Source: Erwinia persicina NBRC 102418
GTDB lineage: Bacteria; Pseudomonadota; Gammaproteobacteria; Enterobacterales; Enterobacteriaceae
Length of the DNA: 64,000 nucleotides
Assembly: GCF_001571305.1 (NCBI RefSeq)
Contig: NZ_BCTN01000015.1
Coordinates: forward strand, 1 to 64,000
Direction: 5' to 3'
Under the pieces are notes generated by a model. It was not told the DNA's origin. It searched no databases and saw only the letters and a program-made list of their open reading frames with translations. How positions within the stretch are numbered: position 1 is the stretch's first letter; every line of letters starts with the position of its first letter. Positions 30,760 through 42,765 of this stretch are shown here, one piece after another. Position numbers and translations under genes: made by a program.

Positions 30760-31974
30760 TTAAATCGCGCTGACCCGACCCGCGGCAAAACGGGGCAGTA
30801 AAGCGCGTGCAGCGGCACGGGCTTCATGGTCAACAGCAATAACCTCGTCAACGCTCTGAGGCTCCTGACAAGATAACGTCTCCAGTACTGCAACATTTAA
30901 TGCCGCAATATCGGTGAAGCGGATCGCTGAACCGAGGAACGCCTCGACGGCGATTTCATTTGCCGCATTCAGCGTCGTGGTCGCCGCCTGCCCCGCAATA
31001 CTGGCATCAATGGCCAGCTTCAGGCAGGGGTAGCGCGCAAAGTCAGGTTCAGCAAAGGTCAGGGCCGACATGCGCGTGAAATCAAGCGGTTGAGCACCTG
31101 AGGTCACTCGCTGCGGCCACGCCATTGCATGCGCGATGGGGGTCCGCATATCCGGCGAACCCAGTTGAGCAATCACGCTGCCATCCCGATAGCGCACCAT
31201 CGAATGGATCACAGACTGAGGATGCAGAACCACTTCCATCTGCGCATCGGTCGCATTAAACAGCCAGCGGGCTTCGATATATTCCAGGCCTTTATTCATC
31301 ATGGTGGCCGAGTCGACAGAGATTTTTCTCCCCATCGACCAGTTCGGATGTGCACACGCCTGATCCGGCGTCATAAGACTTAATTCTGCCAGTGGTGTGT
31401 CACGGAACGGGCCACCCGACCCCGTAAGGATAATGCTGTCAATGCCATTATCTTCGAGAGAAGCGTACCCTAACTGCTGCTGGAGGGAAGCAGGCAAACT
31501 CTGAAAAATGGCGTTGTGCTCGCTGTCGATAGGTAACAGCTGCGCTTTCGAGGCGCTGACGGCCTCCAGGAAAAGGCGGCCGCAAGTGACAAGCGACTCT
31601 TTATTCGCCAGTAAGACCTGTTTTCCTGCGCGAATTGCGGCCAGGGTAGGTAATAATCCTGCCGCACCCACAATCGCCGCCATGACCTGATCCACATCGT
31701 CCAGAGCAGCAAGGTCACAAGCCGCCTGATCTCCGCTGAGTACCTCGGTGTCCACCTGCAGATCTTTCAGACGAAGACGCAGCGCGTCGGCCGCCTGAGG
31801 GTCGGACATGGCGGCATAGGCTGGGCGGAATTCCAGACACTGCTCAACCATCAGTTCGACGTTACGCCCGGCAACCAGGGCTTTAATGGCGAACAGATGG
31901 GGATTAGCACGCACCACGCCCAGCGTGCTGGTGCCGATGGATCCGGTCGATCCGAGGATGGTCAATTGCTTCAT
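30760..31974 (-). CDS. dxr: 1-deoxy-D-xylulose 5-phosphate reductoisomerase
   Basis: This 404-residue NADPH enzyme makes 2-C-methylerythritol 4-phosphate, the committed step of the isoprenoid pathway feeding UppS. The NADPH-binding GSTGSIG is at residues 8-14, and the metal/substrate motif SEHNAIFQ and the loop [11 protein letters not shown] follow. I chose ATG 31974 because the E. coli protein begins [11 protein letters not shown]; the frame is open for 22 more codons upstream. Confidence 0.96.
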   Translation of the reverse strand: MKQLTILGSTGSIGTSTLGVVRANPHLFAIKALVAGRNVELMVEQCLEFRPAYAAMSDPQAADALRLRLKDLQVDTEVLSGDQAACDLAALDDVDQVMAAIVGAAGLLPTLAAIRAGKQVLLANKESLVTCGRLFLEAVSASKAQLLPIDSEHNAIFQSLPASLQQQLGYASLEDNGIDSIILTGSGGPFRDTPLAELSLMTPDQACAHPNWSMGRKISVDSATMMNKGLEYIEARWLFNATDAQMEVVLHPQSVIHSMVRYRDGSVIAQLGSPDMRTPIAHAMAWPQRVTSGAQPLDFTRMSALTFAEPDFARYPCLKLAIDASIAGQAATTTLNAANEIAVEAFLGSAIRFTDIAALNVAVLETLSCQEPQSVDEVIAVDHEARAAARALLPRFAAGRVSAI

Positions 31975-32038
31975 GAGATTGCTCTGCGTAAACCCGCTCA
32001 GAAGAAAAACAGCGACTGCCGGGAAAGTTAACAAACGC

Positions 32039-32090
32039 AAAACGCCGCCAGATCAGCCCTTCATTTGAACGGCTGATCTGTGCGGCGTTT
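32039..32090 (-). terminator. frr terminator hairpin
   Basis: A long inverted repeat pairs AAACGCCGC and AGATCAGCC on one side with GGCTGATCT and GCGGCGTTT on the other, with a one- to two-base bulge. It lies 18 bases after the frr stop; on the minus strand it ends in GGCGTTTTGCGTTTG. Confidence 0.75.
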
Positions 32091-32107
32091 ACCAGGATGA
32101 AGATGGA

Positions 32108-32665
32108 TCAGAAATCCATCAGCTCCGCTTCTTTCTCAGCCAGCGCGCTATCAATTTTCTTGATAAACACGTCGGTCATTTTCTGCACGTCTTCCTGAGA
32201 GCGACGATCGTCGTCTTCGCTGATCTCTTTGTCTTTCAGCAGCGCTTTTACCTTGTCGTTAGCGTCACGACGAACGTTACGCACAGACACACGGCCCTGC
32301 TCGGCTTCACCGCGCACGATTTTGATCAGGTCTTTACGACGCTCTTCAGTCAGTGCGGGGAGCGGAACGCGAATATCAGTGCCCGCTGACATAGGGTTCA
32401 GACCCAGGTCAGAAGACATAATCGCTTTCTCAACGGCTGCGCTGATTGAACGGTCAAAAACGTTGATTTTCAGCGTACGGGAATCTTCCACCGTCACGCT
32501 GGCCAACTGACGCAGCGGGGTCGCTGAACCGTAATAATCCACCATGATGCCGTCGAGAATGCTCGGCGACGCACGGCCAGTGCGGATTTTGCTGATATGG
32601 TTTTTGAATGCCTCGACGCATTTATCCATGCGCGTTTCTGCATCTTTCTTGATGTCGTTAATCAC
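32108..32665 (-). CDS. frr: Ribosome recycling factor
   Basis: This 185-residue protein, with EF-G, splits the post-termination ribosome. The conserved KIRTGRASP segment is near residue 30. I place the start at GTG 32665, which gives the E. coli-like N-terminus (INDIKKDAE) and has AAGGG upstream; the frame is open for 22 codons before it. It follows pyrH in the rpsB-tsf-pyrH-frr order. Confidence 0.96.
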   Translation of the reverse strand: MINDIKKDAETRMDKCVEAFKNHISKIRTGRASPSILDGIMVDYYGSATPLRQLASVTVEDSRTLKINVFDRSISAAVEKAIMSSDLGLNPMSAGTDIRVPLPALTEERRKDLIKIVRGEAEQGRVSVRNVRRDANDKVKALLKDKEISEDDDRRSQEDVQKMTDVFIKKIDSALAEKEAELMDF

Positions 32666-32793
32666 GTGGGAACCCTTGGAATCTGTTTGATCCACCAGCC
32701 TCTGGCATCGCCAGAAGCCGTTCAAATACATGTAAAGATAATCCTGACAGACAGAATATACCTTATTTTAACCCTTTTAACCGCAGACTGATA

Positions 32794-33519
32794 TTAATGC
32801 GTAATCAGCGTGCCTTCTTTTTCGCCCATCACTACGCGGCGCAGTGCGCCCGGCTTGTTCATATTGAACACACGGATAGGCAGTGAATGGTCACGCGCCA
32901 GGGTAAAGGCGGCCAGGTCCATCACTTTCAGTTCTTTATCCAGCACTTCAGTATAGGTCAGCTGATCGTGCAGGACAGCATCCGGATTCTTCACCGGATC
33001 GGAAGAGTACACACCGTCCACTTTGGTGGCTTTCAGCACCACGTCGGCTTCGATTTCGATGCCGCGCAGGCAGGCTGCGGAGTCAGTGGTAAAGAACGGG
33101 TTACCGGTACCGGCAGAGAAAATCACCACGCGGTTGTTACGCAGCAGACTAATGGCCTCTGCCCAGCTGTAATTATCACACACGCCATTCAGTGGAATAG
33201 CTGACATCAGACGGGCGTTGACATAAGCACGATGCAGCGCATCACGCATCGCCAGGCCATTCATCACGGTCGCCAGCATCCCCATATGGTCGCCAACAAC
33301 GCGATTCATCCCGGCCTGAGCCAGGCCCGCACCACGGAACAAATTCCCCCCGCCGATGACCACACCTACCTGAATGCCCAGCTCTACCAGTTCTTTCACT
33401 TCCTGAGCCATACGATCCAGCACGCTGGCATCGATACCGAAGCCTTCAGCACCTTGCAGTGCTTCGCCACTCAGTTTAAGCAGGATACGTTGATATACGG
33501 GTTTTGCATTGGTCGCCAT
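32794..33519 (-). CDS. pyrH: UMP kinase
   Basis: This 241-residue amino-acid-kinase-fold enzyme phosphorylates UMP to UDP and works as a hexamer, activated by GTP and inhibited by UTP. The N-terminal KLSGEAL and the GGGNLFRG nucleotide loop near 60 are present. It has its own upstream gap of 155 bases from tsf, which contains the tsf terminator. Confidence 0.97.
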   Translation of the reverse strand: MATNAKPVYQRILLKLSGEALQGAEGFGIDASVLDRMAQEVKELVELGIQVGVVIGGGNLFRGAGLAQAGMNRVVGDHMGMLATVMNGLAMRDALHRAYVNARLMSAIPLNGVCDNYSWAEAISLLRNNRVVIFSAGTGNPFFTTDSAACLRGIEIEADVVLKATKVDGVYSSDPVKNPDAVLHDQLTYTEVLDKELKVMDLAAFTLARDHSLPIRVFNMNKPGALRRVVMGEKEGTLITH

Positions 33520-33636
33520 GGTATTTTTCCTGGAAGATATCGTCGAAAAGGGGTGTTAACTGTGTGCGGTATCATCCTAAAAGCATCAGAGAAATACTAT
33601 TGGGATGAGACTGAAAATGCGCTGTCGAAAGACAGG

Positions 33637-33667
33637 CAAAAAAGAACCGCCATCAGGCGGTTCTTCT
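33637..33667 (-). terminator. tsf terminator
   Basis: On the minus strand AAGAACCGCC pairs with GGCGGTTCTT across a 4-base loop, followed by TTTTTTGCC. It lies just after the tsf stop at 33675. Confidence 0.88.
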
Positions 33668-33674
33668 TAAGCAA

Positions 33675-34526
33675 TTAAGACTGCTTGGACATCGCTGCAA
33701 CTTCTGCCGCGAAATCTGTCTCAGCTTTCTCAATGCCTTCGCCCACTTCAAAGCGGATGAAGTTGGTCACGTCTGCATTTTTTTCTTTCAGCAGCTGGCC
33801 CACAGTTTTGCTTGGGTCAATAACGAAAGGCTGACCAGTCAGAGAAACTTCACCGGTGAATTTCTTCATACGGCCTTCAACCATTTTCTCTGCGATTTCT
33901 TTCGGCTTGCCAGACTGCATGGCGATGTCCAGCTGAACCTGGTACTCTTTCTCTACCACTTCAGCAGACACATCTTCAGGCTTAACAAATTCTGGCTTGC
34001 TGGCAGCAACGTGCATTGCCAGCTGCTTAACCAGCTCTTCGTCAGCGCTTTTAGCCGCGATCAGAACACCGATACGCGCACCGTGCAGGTATGAACCCAG
34101 CACGTCGCCTTCCAGAGAAGACACACGACGGATGTTGATGTTTTCACCGATTTTAGCAACCAGTGCAACGCGCTCTTCTTCGAACTGTGCTTTCAGCACA
34201 TCAACGTCAGTGATTTTGCCGGCAACAGCCGCGTCCAGCACTTTGTCAGCGAAGGCCTGGAAACCAGAGTCTTTAGCAACGAAGTCAGTCTGGCAGTTTA
34301 CTTCCAGAATCACACCGTAGTTGCCGTCGATTTTGGTTTTGATCACGCCATCAGCAGCAACGTTGCCTGCTTTTTTAGCGGCTTTGATCGCGCCAGATTT
34401 ACGCATGTTCTCGATCGCCAGCTCGATGTCGCCATTGGCTTCGGTCAGTGCTTTTTTACAATCCATCATGCCAGCGCCAGTGCGCTCGCGCAGTTCTTTT
34501 ACCAGAGCAGCGGTAATATCAGCCAT
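33675..34526 (-). CDS. tsf: Elongation factor Ts
   Basis: This 283-residue factor exchanges GDP for GTP on EF-Tu. The N-terminal UBA-like domain carries the [13 protein letters not shown] signature, and the TDFVA motif that contacts EF-Tu is near residue 80. It is second in the rpsB-tsf operon. Confidence 0.98.
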   Translation of the reverse strand: MADITAALVKELRERTGAGMMDCKKALTEANGDIELAIENMRKSGAIKAAKKAGNVAADGVIKTKIDGNYGVILEVNCQTDFVAKDSGFQAFADKVLDAAVAGKITDVDVLKAQFEEERVALVAKIGENINIRRVSSLEGDVLGSYLHGARIGVLIAAKSADEELVKQLAMHVAASKPEFVKPEDVSAEVVEKEYQVQLDIAMQSGKPKEIAEKMVEGRMKKFTGEVSLTGQPFVIDPSKTVGQLLKEKNADVTNFIRFEVGEGIEKAETDFAAEVAAMSKQS

Positions 34527-34853
34527 TCTCTAATCCTCGGTTAGCGTGCATCTGTCAGTGGGCCAGTAATGGCGTTCGCTACAGATGCCAGGTCTCGGGA
34601 GAAACATTCTGCCCCGCTGAATTTTCCTTCATCTTCCAGGCCGCAGATACGCTGGCTGTCTTCGGTCCCGCCAGTCACTAACGGATGTCAGCGTCTGAAC
34701 GGCCCTCAGTGGCCCTCTTTCCTGCAACGTGAAAGCTAGCGGATAAATATGACATTCAGCAAAGCGAAGTCGAAAAAATAAAGGGGCCAATCAAGGCCCC
34801 TTCCTTACAGATTCACATCTGATGTACAAGGGCTCTCTAAAGAGCAAACCTTA
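34527..34853 (-). other. rpsB-tsf intercistronic region
   Basis: This 327-base gap has no gene. It holds the hairpin annotated at 34772-34803 near its rpsB end and otherwise nothing I can assign. A similar gap separates the two genes in E. coli. Confidence 0.6.
34772..34803 (-). terminator. Attenuator-like terminator between rpsB and tsf
   Basis: On the minus strand AAGGGGCC pairs with GGCCCCTT across a 6-base loop, followed by TATTTTTT. It lies 52 bases after the rpsB stop and would reduce, not abolish, readthrough into tsf. Confidence 0.8.
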
Positions 34854-35762
<909 letters not shown>

Positions 35763-35768
35763 GCGCGC

Positions 35769-35798
35769 TTTATACCATAAACCAGCCAGGGTAGCCAA
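35769..35798 (-). promoter_or_regulatory. rpsB promoter
   Basis: On the minus strand a -35 TTGGCT and a -10 TATAAA are separated by 18 bases. The discriminator that follows is GCGCGCCG, the GC-rich type expected of a promoter under stringent (ppGpp/DksA) control. Confidence 0.65.
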
Positions 35799-35952
35799 TA
35801 TTTGTTACCTTTTTAGTGCGAACAGGAAAGCGGCTCCCCCCTCCCCGGTCGGGTGACGCCACAAACTGCATTGGCAGCATCCGGGCAGGCTGATACCATT
35901 ACAGCACTTTCTTTATTATTGTCGAACATGACGACAAATTCGGACCTGATGA
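35799..35952. other. Divergent region upstream of map
   Basis: No gene is seen between the rpsB promoter and map. It must hold the map promoter; a short GC-rich patch (CCCCCCTCCCCGG) and then an AT-rich TTTCTTTATTATTG are visible, but no clear -35/-10 pair. Confidence 0.4.
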
Positions 35953-36744
35953 ATGGCTATTTCAATTAAAACCCCTGAAGAAATCGAAAAAATGCGTGTG
36001 GCTGGCCGTCTGGCTGCTGAAGTGCTTGAGATGATCGAAGAACACGTTAAGCCCGGCATCAGTACGGGTGAGCTGGATCGCCTGTGCCACGACCATATCG
36101 TGAATAAGCAGCACGCCGTCTCCGCCAGCCTGGGCTATCACGGTTTCCCTAAGTCGGTATGTATCTCCGTTAACGAAGTGGTGTGTCACGGTATCCCGAG
36201 CGATGACAAAATCCTTAAAGACGGCGATATCGTCAATATTGACGTTACCGTGATCAAAGATGAGTATCACGGCGACACGTCCACCATGTTTATGGTCGGT
36301 AAGCCGACCATTCAGGGTGAGCGTCTGTGCCGCGTCACGCAGGAGAGCCTCTATCTGGCCCTGCGTATGGTGAAGCCAGGCATTCGTCTGCGCACCCTCG
36401 GTCGTGAGATCCAGAAATTTGTTGAGGCGCAGGACTTCTCCGTGGTTCGTGAATACTGCGGCCACGGCATCGGCAAAGGCTTCCATGAAGAGCCGCAGGT
36501 GCTGCATTACGATGCCGATGATGGCGGCGTAGTGTTACAGGCGGGGATGGCTTTCACCATCGAGCCGATGGTCAATGCCGGTGATTACCGCATCCGCAGC
36601 ATGAAAGATGGCTGGACGGTAAAAACCAAAGACCGCAGCTTGTCCGCACAGTACGAACACACTATTGTGGTAACCGAAAACGGCTGCGAAATTATGACGC
36701 TGCGTAAAGATGACACCATTCCGGCGATTCTGGTCGCAGAATAA
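35953..36744 (+). CDS. map: Methionine aminopeptidase, type I
   Basis: This 263-residue enzyme removes the initiator Met. The five metal ligands D97, D108, His of YCGHGIG (171), Glu of TIEPM (204) and Glu of QYEHT (235) are in place. It diverges from rpsB and is followed by a terminator before glnD. Confidence 0.97.
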   Translation: MAISIKTPEEIEKMRVAGRLAAEVLEMIEEHVKPGISTGELDRLCHDHIVNKQHAVSASLGYHGFPKSVCISVNEVVCHGIPSDDKILKDGDIVNIDVTVIKDEYHGDTSTMFMVGKPTIQGERLCRVTQESLYLALRMVKPGIRLRTLGREIQKFVEAQDFSVVREYCGHGIGKGFHEEPQVLHYDADDGGVVLQAGMAFTIEPMVNAGDYRIRSMKDGWTVKTKDRSLSAQYEHTIVVTENGCEIMTLRKDDTIPAILVAE

Positions 36745-36794
36745 TGTGCAGGGAGTGACCTGTTTCATTCGGTCCTCCCGCAATCAGCATATCA

Positions 36795-36818
36795 AGCCGG
36801 CAAATGCCGGCTTTTTTT
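36795..36818 (+). terminator. map terminator
   Basis: The stem AGCCGGC/GCCGGCT with loop AAAT is followed by a run of T. It lies 50 bases after the map stop and just before glnD. Confidence 0.85.
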
Positions 36819-36854
36819 ATGGGCACACGAGCAGATCCCTGGTGGAGCGGTGAA

Positions 36855-39512
36855 ATGAACAAAGACGTGACGGAAGCCAGTATCCTGAAAAAACTCACCA
36901 AAGCACCACGCCGCTGGGAAGATGCGGAACTTAACCGCGACACGCTCAGGCATCATCTGGATGTGTTCCAACAGCATCTCGCCACGGCCTTTGACGCCGG
37001 GCAGGATGCGGAAACCCTGATTGATGCGCGTACGCTGTTTATTGACCGCCTGCTCAGGCGCCTCTGGCGCTTCTTTGGCTTCCCGGAAAAAGAGGGGATC
37101 GCCCTGGTAGCCGTTGGGGGCTACGGCCGGGGTGAGCTGCATCCTCTTTCAGACATCGATGTTCTTATCCTCAGCCGCCAACCGCTGTCAGAGGATGATG
37201 CCCGCCGTACCAGCGAATTACTGACCCTGATGTGGGATTTGAAACTGGAAGTTGGCCACAGCGTGCGTACCCTGGAAGAGTGTCTGCTGGAAGGGCTTTC
37301 AGACCTGACGGTGTCCACTAACCTGATTGAATCACGGATGCTGACCGGCGACCTGGCGCTGTTCCTTGAGCTGCAAAAAAACGTCTTCAGTGACGGCTTC
37401 TGGCCTTCCGATCGTTTCTTCGCGGCTAAAATTGAAGAGCAGCAGGAGCGCCACCAGCGCTACCACGGCACCAGCTACAACCTTGAGCCGGATATTAAAA
37501 GCAGCCCCGGTGGCCTGCGCGATATTCATACTCTGCTGTGGGTGGCCCGCCGCCACTTCGGTGCCACCTCACTGGACGAAATGGTGGGTTTTGGTTTTCT
37601 GACCGAGGCTGAGCGAAATGAACTTAACGAATGCCAAAGTATGCTGTGGCGCATTCGCTTCGCCCTGCACCTTACCCTCCCCCGCTACGACAACCGCCTG
37701 CTGTTCGATCGTCAGTTGAATGTCGCACAACGCCTGAACTATCAGGGTGAAGGCAACGAGCCCGTCGAACGAATGATGAAGGATTTTTTCCGCGTCACCC
37801 GCCGCGTCAGCGAGCTGAATCAGATGCTGTTACAGCTGTTCGATGAGGCAATTCTGGCGTTGCCGACGGACGAGAAACCCCGACCGCTGGATGATGAGTT
37901 TCAGCTGCGCGGTACGCTGATCGATCTGCGCGATGAAACGCTGTTTGCGCGGCAGCCGGAATCGATTATGCGCATGTTTTATACCATGGTGCGCACGCCA
38001 AAAATTACCGGCATCTATTCCACCACCCTGCGCCACCTGCGCCATGCCCGCCGTCACCTGAAACAGCCACTGTGTACCATTCCTGAGGCGCGGACGCTGT
38101 TCCTGTCGATTCTGCGTCATCCGGGTGCCGTCAGCCGGGCTTTGGTGCCGATGCATCGTCACAGCGTACTGTGGGCCTATATGCCACAGTGGAGCAATAT
38201 CGTCGGCCAGATGCAGTTCGACCTGTTCCACGCCTATACGGTAGATGAGCATACGATCCGCGTATTGCAGAAGCTGGAAAGTTTTGCCGACGAGCGCACC
38301 CGCCCCCGCCATCCGCTGTGCGTTGAGCTCTGGCCCCGCCTGCCACAGCTGGAATTGCTGCTGATGGCGGCCCTGTTTCACGATATCGCTAAAGGTCGCG
38401 GCGGCGATCACTCCATCCTTGGGGCGCAGGATGCGCTGGAGTTTGCCGAGATGCACGGCCTCAACTCGCGTGAAACGCAACTGGTGGCCTGGCTGGTGCG
38501 TCATCATCTGCTGATGTCGGTGACCGCCCAGCGACGCGATATTCAGGACCCCACCGAAATTCAGCAGTTTGCCGAAGTGATGCAGAATGAGAATCGTCTG
38601 CGTTATCTGGTCTGCCTTACCGTGGCCGACATCTGCGCCACCAATGAAACGCTGTGGAACAGCTGGAAACAGAGTCTGTTACGTGAACTGTTCTTCGCCA
38701 CCGAAAAGCAGCTGCGCCGCGGCATGGAAAACAGTCCGGATCTGCGCGAACGCGTGCGTCATCATCGTCTGCAGGCCCTCGCCCTGCTGCGCATGGATAA
38801 CATCGATGAGGAAGCATTGCACAGCATCTGGGGCCGCTGTCGCGCCGACTATTTCCTGCGCCACACGCCAAACCAGCTGGCGTGGCACGCCCGTCATCTG
38901 ATGAATCATGACCTGACACAGCCGCTAATCCTGGTCAGCCCGCAGGCGACGCGCGGCGGCACGGAAATCTTTATCTGGAGCCCGGATCGCCCGTATCTGT
39001 TTGCGGCCGTGGCGGGAGAGCTGGACCGGCGAAACCTGAGCGTGCATGACGCGCAGATCTTTACCAGCCGTGACGGCATGGCCATGGACACCTTTATCGT
39101 GCTGGAACCGGACGGCAGCCCGCTGGCAACCGATCGTCATGAGATGACCCGCCAGGCGCTGGAACAGGCGATCTGTCAGACCAGCTGGCATCCGCCACGC
39201 ACCCGACGCCAGTCCGCCCGCCTGAAGCATTTCAATGTGGATACGGCGGTAAACTTTTTACCCACACACACTGACAGACGAACGTATCTGGAATTAGTGG
39301 CGCTCGATCAGCCCGGTTTGCTGGCGCGGGTGGGAGAAGTCTTTGCAGATTTAAACGTGTCGCTGCACGGTGCGCGCATCAGCACCATTGGTGAACGCGT
39401 GGAGGATTTATTTATTCTGGCCAACAACGATCGGCGCGCATTAGATGCCGATTTGCGCGAACGGCTGCAACAACGGTTGACAGAGGCCCTTAATCCAAAC
39501 GATAAAGTGTGA
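36855..39512 (+). CDS. glnD: PII uridylyltransferase/uridylyl-removing enzyme
   Basis: This 885-residue sensor of glutamine adds UMP to, or removes it from, the PII proteins. The nucleotidyltransferase motif [15 protein letters not shown] ends at residue 102 (D100 and D102 are metal ligands). The HD hydrolase motif [12 protein letters not shown] is in the middle, and two ACT domains form the C-terminus. I chose ATG 36855 with a GGAG 7 bases upstream; the frame is open from 36804, but that stretch lies in the map terminator. The first 35 residues differ from E. coli. Confidence 0.97.
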   Translation: MNKDVTEASILKKLTKAPRRWEDAELNRDTLRHHLDVFQQHLATAFDAGQDAETLIDARTLFIDRLLRRLWRFFGFPEKEGIALVAVGGYGRGELHPLSDIDVLILSRQPLSEDDARRTSELLTLMWDLKLEVGHSVRTLEECLLEGLSDLTVSTNLIESRMLTGDLALFLELQKNVFSDGFWPSDRFFAAKIEEQQERHQRYHGTSYNLEPDIKSSPGGLRDIHTLLWVARRHFGATSLDEMVGFGFLTEAERNELNECQSMLWRIRFALHLTLPRYDNRLLFDRQLNVAQRLNYQGEGNEPVERMMKDFFRVTRRVSELNQMLLQLFDEAILALPTDEKPRPLDDEFQLRGTLIDLRDETLFARQPESIMRMFYTMVRTPKITGIYSTTLRHLRHARRHLKQPLCTIPEARTLFLSILRHPGAVSRALVPMHRHSVLWAYMPQWSNIVGQMQFDLFHAYTVDEHTIRVLQKLESFADERTRPRHPLCVELWPRLPQLELLLMAALFHDIAKGRGGDHSILGAQDALEFAEMHGLNSRETQLVAWLVRHHLLMSVTAQRRDIQDPTEIQQFAEVMQNENRLRYLVCLTVADICATNETLWNSWKQSLLRELFFATEKQLRRGMENSPDLRERVRHHRLQALALLRMDNIDEEALHSIWGRCRADYFLRHTPNQLAWHARHLMNHDLTQPLILVSPQATRGGTEIFIWSPDRPYLFAAVAGELDRRNLSVHDAQIFTSRDGMAMDTFIVLEPDGSPLATDRHEMTRQALEQAICQTSWHPPRTRRQSARLKHFNVDTAVNFLPTHTDRRTYLELVALDQPGLLARVGEVFADLNVSLHGARISTIGERVEDLFILANNDRRALDADLRERLQQRLTEALNPNDKV

Positions 39513-39608
39513 CCCAGATTGACTTTTTAACCGTGCCGGCGCGGGATCCTGCTGCAGCGGAATCGTTTTCGTTCTAAAGCGCACGGCAAAACCAGGAAGA
39601 GATGATTT

Positions 39609-40433
39609 ATGCAACAGTTACAGAGTGTTATTGAGGCCGCCTTTGAGCGCCGTGCAGACATTACCCCGGCGAACGCCGACAGCGCAACGCGTGATGCCGT
39701 CAATCAGACCATCGCCCTGCTGGATAGCGGTGCTCTGCGTGTGGCCGAGAAGATTAATGGCGAGTGGGTCACTCACCAGTGGCTGAAAAAGGCGGTACTG
39801 CTGTCATTCCGTATCAACGATAATCAGGTCATGGAAGGCGCAGAAAGCCGCTATTACGACAAAGTTCCGATGAAATTTGCCGATTATGATGACGCGCGCT
39901 TCAAAAAAGAAGGCTTCCGCGTGGTGCCACCGGCAGCCGTTCGTCAGGGCGCGTTCATCGCGCGTAATACCGTGCTGATGCCCTCGTATGTCAACATTGG
40001 TGCCTACGTTGATGAAGGTTCAATGGTGGATACCTGGGCCACCGTCGGCTCCTGTGCGCAGATTGGTAAAAATGTGCACCTGTCGGGCGGCGTGGGTATC
40101 GGTGGCGTGCTGGAGCCTCTTCAGGCTAACCCAACCATCATCGAAGACAACTGCTTTATTGGTGCACGTTCAGAAATCGTAGAAGGCGTGATCGTCGAAG
40201 AGGGTTCGGTGATCTCAATGGGTGTCTACATTGGCCAGAGCACCAAAATCTTCGACCGTGAAACCGGTGAAGTGCATTACGGCCGCGTTCCTGCGGGATC
40301 CGTCGTGGTATCAGGAAACCTGCCGTCAAAAGACGGGACTTACAGCCTGTACTGTGCGGTCATCGTGAAAAAAGTGGATGCTAAAACCCTGGGTAAAACC
40401 GGTATCAACGAACTGCTGCGTACCATCGACTAA
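39609..40433 (+). CDS. dapD: Tetrahydrodipicolinate N-succinyltransferase
   Basis: This 274-residue trimeric enzyme succinylates tetrahydrodipicolinate in the lysine and diaminopimelate pathway that supplies peptidoglycan. The left-handed beta-helix of hexapeptide repeats covers about 105-230. Length equals E. coli. It lies between glnD and yaeH. Confidence 0.97.
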   Translation: MQQLQSVIEAAFERRADITPANADSATRDAVNQTIALLDSGALRVAEKINGEWVTHQWLKKAVLLSFRINDNQVMEGAESRYYDKVPMKFADYDDARFKKEGFRVVPPAAVRQGAFIARNTVLMPSYVNIGAYVDEGSMVDTWATVGSCAQIGKNVHLSGGVGIGGVLEPLQANPTIIEDNCFIGARSEIVEGVIVEEGSVISMGVYIGQSTKIFDRETGEVHYGRVPAGSVVVSGNLPSKDGTYSLYCAVIVKKVDAKTLGKTGINELLRTID

Positions 40434-40655
40434 TCGTCGCACGGGCCATGCCAGTGGCCCGTAAAGCTATCTTTCCACTTCCACCGACGACTACCTCTTT
40501 CACCTTACGAAACAAGTGATGCTATTGTGCGCAATCCAGGCGTATAATCCGCGCCAGAAAATCATTGTTCTTAAATTAACCGATCCTTTGCCGTTTGACG
40601 GATAGCGACGACTCTGATCGCATCTGGATCGATAGTCTCCCAAAAGGAAAATGCT

Positions 40656-41048
40656 ATGTACGACAATCTTAAAGGGTTGGGTATCTCTTCACCTGAAGAT
40701 ATCGACCGTTACAGCCTGCGTCAGGAAGCTAATAATGACATCCTGAAAATCTACTTCCGTAAAGACAAAGGCGAGTTTTTTGCCAAAAGCGTGAAATTCA
40801 AATATCCGCGTCAGCGTAAAACCGTGGTCGCCGATAATGCCAGCCAGGGCTACAAAGAAGTCCAGGAAATCAGCCCGAATCTGCGCTATGTGATTGATGA
40901 GCTTGACCAGATTTGCCAGCGTGACCAGGTCGAAGTCGATTTGAAACGTAAAATCCTTGATGATCTGCGTCATCTGGAAAGCGTTGTTTCTCACAAAATC
41001 GCTGAAATTGAATCGGATCTGGATAAACTGACCCGTAACGGTCGTTAA
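40656..41048 (+). CDS. yaeH: UPF0325 family protein YaeH
   Basis: This 130-residue soluble protein matches E. coli YaeH over its length (for example [16 protein letters not shown] and FKYPRQRKT). The C-terminal half is charged and probably helical. Its function is unknown to me. An AAAGGAAA Shine-Dalgarno precedes the ATG. In E. coli yaeI lies between dapD and yaeH; it is absent here. Confidence 0.92.
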   Translation: MYDNLKGLGISSPEDIDRYSLRQEANNDILKIYFRKDKGEFFAKSVKFKYPRQRKTVVADNASQGYKEVQEISPNLRYVIDELDQICQRDQVEVDLKRKILDDLRHLESVVSHKIAEIESDLDKLTRNGR

Positions 41049-41063
41049 TTTCCACCGTGATAT

Positions 41064-41100
41064 AAAAAAGGGTGGCCCGAATACGGGCCACCCTTTTTTT
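41064..41100. terminator. Bidirectional terminator between yaeH and degP
   Basis: A long stem pairs AAAAAAGGGTGGCCCG with CGGGCCACCCTTTTTT across a 4-base loop, with runs of A before and T after. It serves both convergent genes. Confidence 0.92.
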
Positions 41101-41168
41101 ATTGTGGCGGGTCTTTTCTGACCGACACGCCGGGGAGACCGTTTTTCAGATCCCCCCTTTTTTAGTCA

Positions 41169-42611
41169 TTACTGCATCAACAGATAAATACTGGCATCCC
41201 CACGCTGAATATTCAGCGCCAGCACCGAGGGTTTGGTGTCGAGGATTTTACGCAACTCACCCAGATTCGCGATCGGCTGCTGATTCACACCCAGGATCAC
41301 ATCATCTTTCTTCAGGCCAATCCGCGCAGCCGCAGAGCCAGGTTTCACATTGTCGACTTTCACGCCCTTATTGCCTTTCACATCGTAGTTGCTGAGGTCT
41401 GCCCCTTCGATACCGTTATAGATGGTACCGGAATCGACTTTATCCGCACTACTCTGCTGCAGTGCCACATTGACGCTCATTGGCTTACCGTCACGGATCA
41501 GGCCAAGTTCCATTTTCGTGCCGACCGGCAATGAACCAACCTCTGCGCGAAGGGCTGCAAAACTGGAGATCGGTTTATTATTGATAGAGACAATGACATC
41601 GCCGGCTTTAATCCCGGCCTGAGCCGCTGAGGACTTCGGCAATACCTGGCTGACGAAAGCACCGCGCTGGGCATCGACTTTCATCGCTTTCGCCAGTTCA
41701 GAGTTCAGTTCGGTCCCCATAATACCCAATTCACCGCGTTTCACCTGGCCATACTCGACCATCTGCGAAGTCAGGTTTTTCACCATATTACTCGGGATGG
41801 CAAAGCCAATGCCGATGTTGCCGCCGTCCGGTGCCAGAATGGCGGTGTTAATCCCGATCAGTTCACCCTTGAGATTGACCAGCGCGCCCCCGGAGTTACC
41901 CCGGTTGATAGCGGCATCAGTCTGGATAAAGTTTTCGTAATTTTCCACATTCAGACCGCTGCGGCCGAGTGCAGACACAATACCTGAGGTCACGGTTTCA
42001 CCCAGGCCATACGGGTTGCCGATCGCTACCGTATAGTCACCGACGCGCAGATTATCGGAGTCAGCAATCTTAATCGCCGTCAGATTTTTCGCATCCTTCA
42101 ACTGGATGAGCGCAATATCTGACCGCGGATCTTTACCAATCACTTTCGCATCATAATGACGACCATCGCTTAACTGCACCTGAATTTTGGTGGCGTTATC
42201 GACTACGTGGTTGTTGGTGACCACATAGCCTTTCGCGGCATCGATAACCACACCTGAACCCAACGCGCGGAAGGTTTGCTGCTGGTCAGCGCCCCCATTT
42301 CCGTTGCCTTCAGGCCCGCCACCCTGGCACATTGGGGAACCCAGGAAGGGAGACCCCTCCTGGCAGAAAGGCGAGTTGCCGCCAAAGAATTGCTGGAACT
42401 GCTGAGACATACGCGGCGTGCGTACCGTGGTGCTCCCTTCAACATTGATGCTGACGACTGACGGCATCACCGTTTCCAGCATGGGGGCCAGACTCGGCAA
42501 TGGCTGAGTGGAAGAGGAAGAGGCCGTTTCCGCAGCACTGGCAGCTAACGGGTTCAATGCCAGGCCCAGGCTCAGAGCCAGCGCGCTCAAAACTAACGTT
42601 GTTTTTTTCAT
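41169..42611 (-). CDS. degP: Periplasmic serine endoprotease DegP (HtrA)
   Basis: This 480-residue protease-chaperone clears misfolded envelope proteins. A Sec signal peptide ends near residue 26. The catalytic triad is H135, D165 and S240 (GNSGG), and the LA loop has the two cysteines in FCQEGSPF and PMCQGG. Two PDZ domains follow, at about 285-375 and 390-478. I chose ATG 42611 because it begins the signal peptide. A sigma-E-type promoter lies upstream. cdaR, which follows degP in E. coli, is missing. Confidence 0.97.
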   Translation of the reverse strand: MKKTTLVLSALALSLGLALNPLAASAAETASSSSTQPLPSLAPMLETVMPSVVSINVEGSTTVRTPRMSQQFQQFFGGNSPFCQEGSPFLGSPMCQGGGPEGNGNGGADQQQTFRALGSGVVIDAAKGYVVTNNHVVDNATKIQVQLSDGRHYDAKVIGKDPRSDIALIQLKDAKNLTAIKIADSDNLRVGDYTVAIGNPYGLGETVTSGIVSALGRSGLNVENYENFIQTDAAINRGNSGGALVNLKGELIGINTAILAPDGGNIGIGFAIPSNMVKNLTSQMVEYGQVKRGELGIMGTELNSELAKAMKVDAQRGAFVSQVLPKSSAAQAGIKAGDVIVSINNKPISSFAALRAEVGSLPVGTKMELGLIRDGKPMSVNVALQQSSADKVDSGTIYNGIEGADLSNYDVKGNKGVKVDNVKPGSAAARIGLKKDDVILGVNQQPIANLGELRKILDTKPSVLALNIQRGDASIYLLMQ

Positions 42612-42671
42612 TGGTCGGATTCTCAAGATAATTCAGTGAAGTAACCATTGCTGTGGTTGTCGTTGTGATAT

Positions 42672-42698
42672 TGAGATTAATTTTTTAACGCTAAGTTC
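42672..42698 (-). promoter_or_regulatory. Sigma-E-type promoter of degP
   Basis: On the minus strand GAACTT (42693-42698) and TCTCA (42672-42676) are separated by 16 bases, close to the sigma-E consensus GAACTT-N16-TCTGA and to the known E. coli degP promoter. It lies about 60 bases before the ATG. Confidence 0.75.
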
Positions 42699-42765
42699 AT
42701 GTTTAAACATAAAGTAATAGTAAAAAAGTATTGTACGTCTTTACAATTCTTAGCGCTTATCACCG

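Noticed and set aside
42727-42745. CpxR site upstream of degP
   Set aside because: GTAAA is present once on the minus strand, but the second GTAAA at the required 5-base spacing is missing (it reads ACAA).
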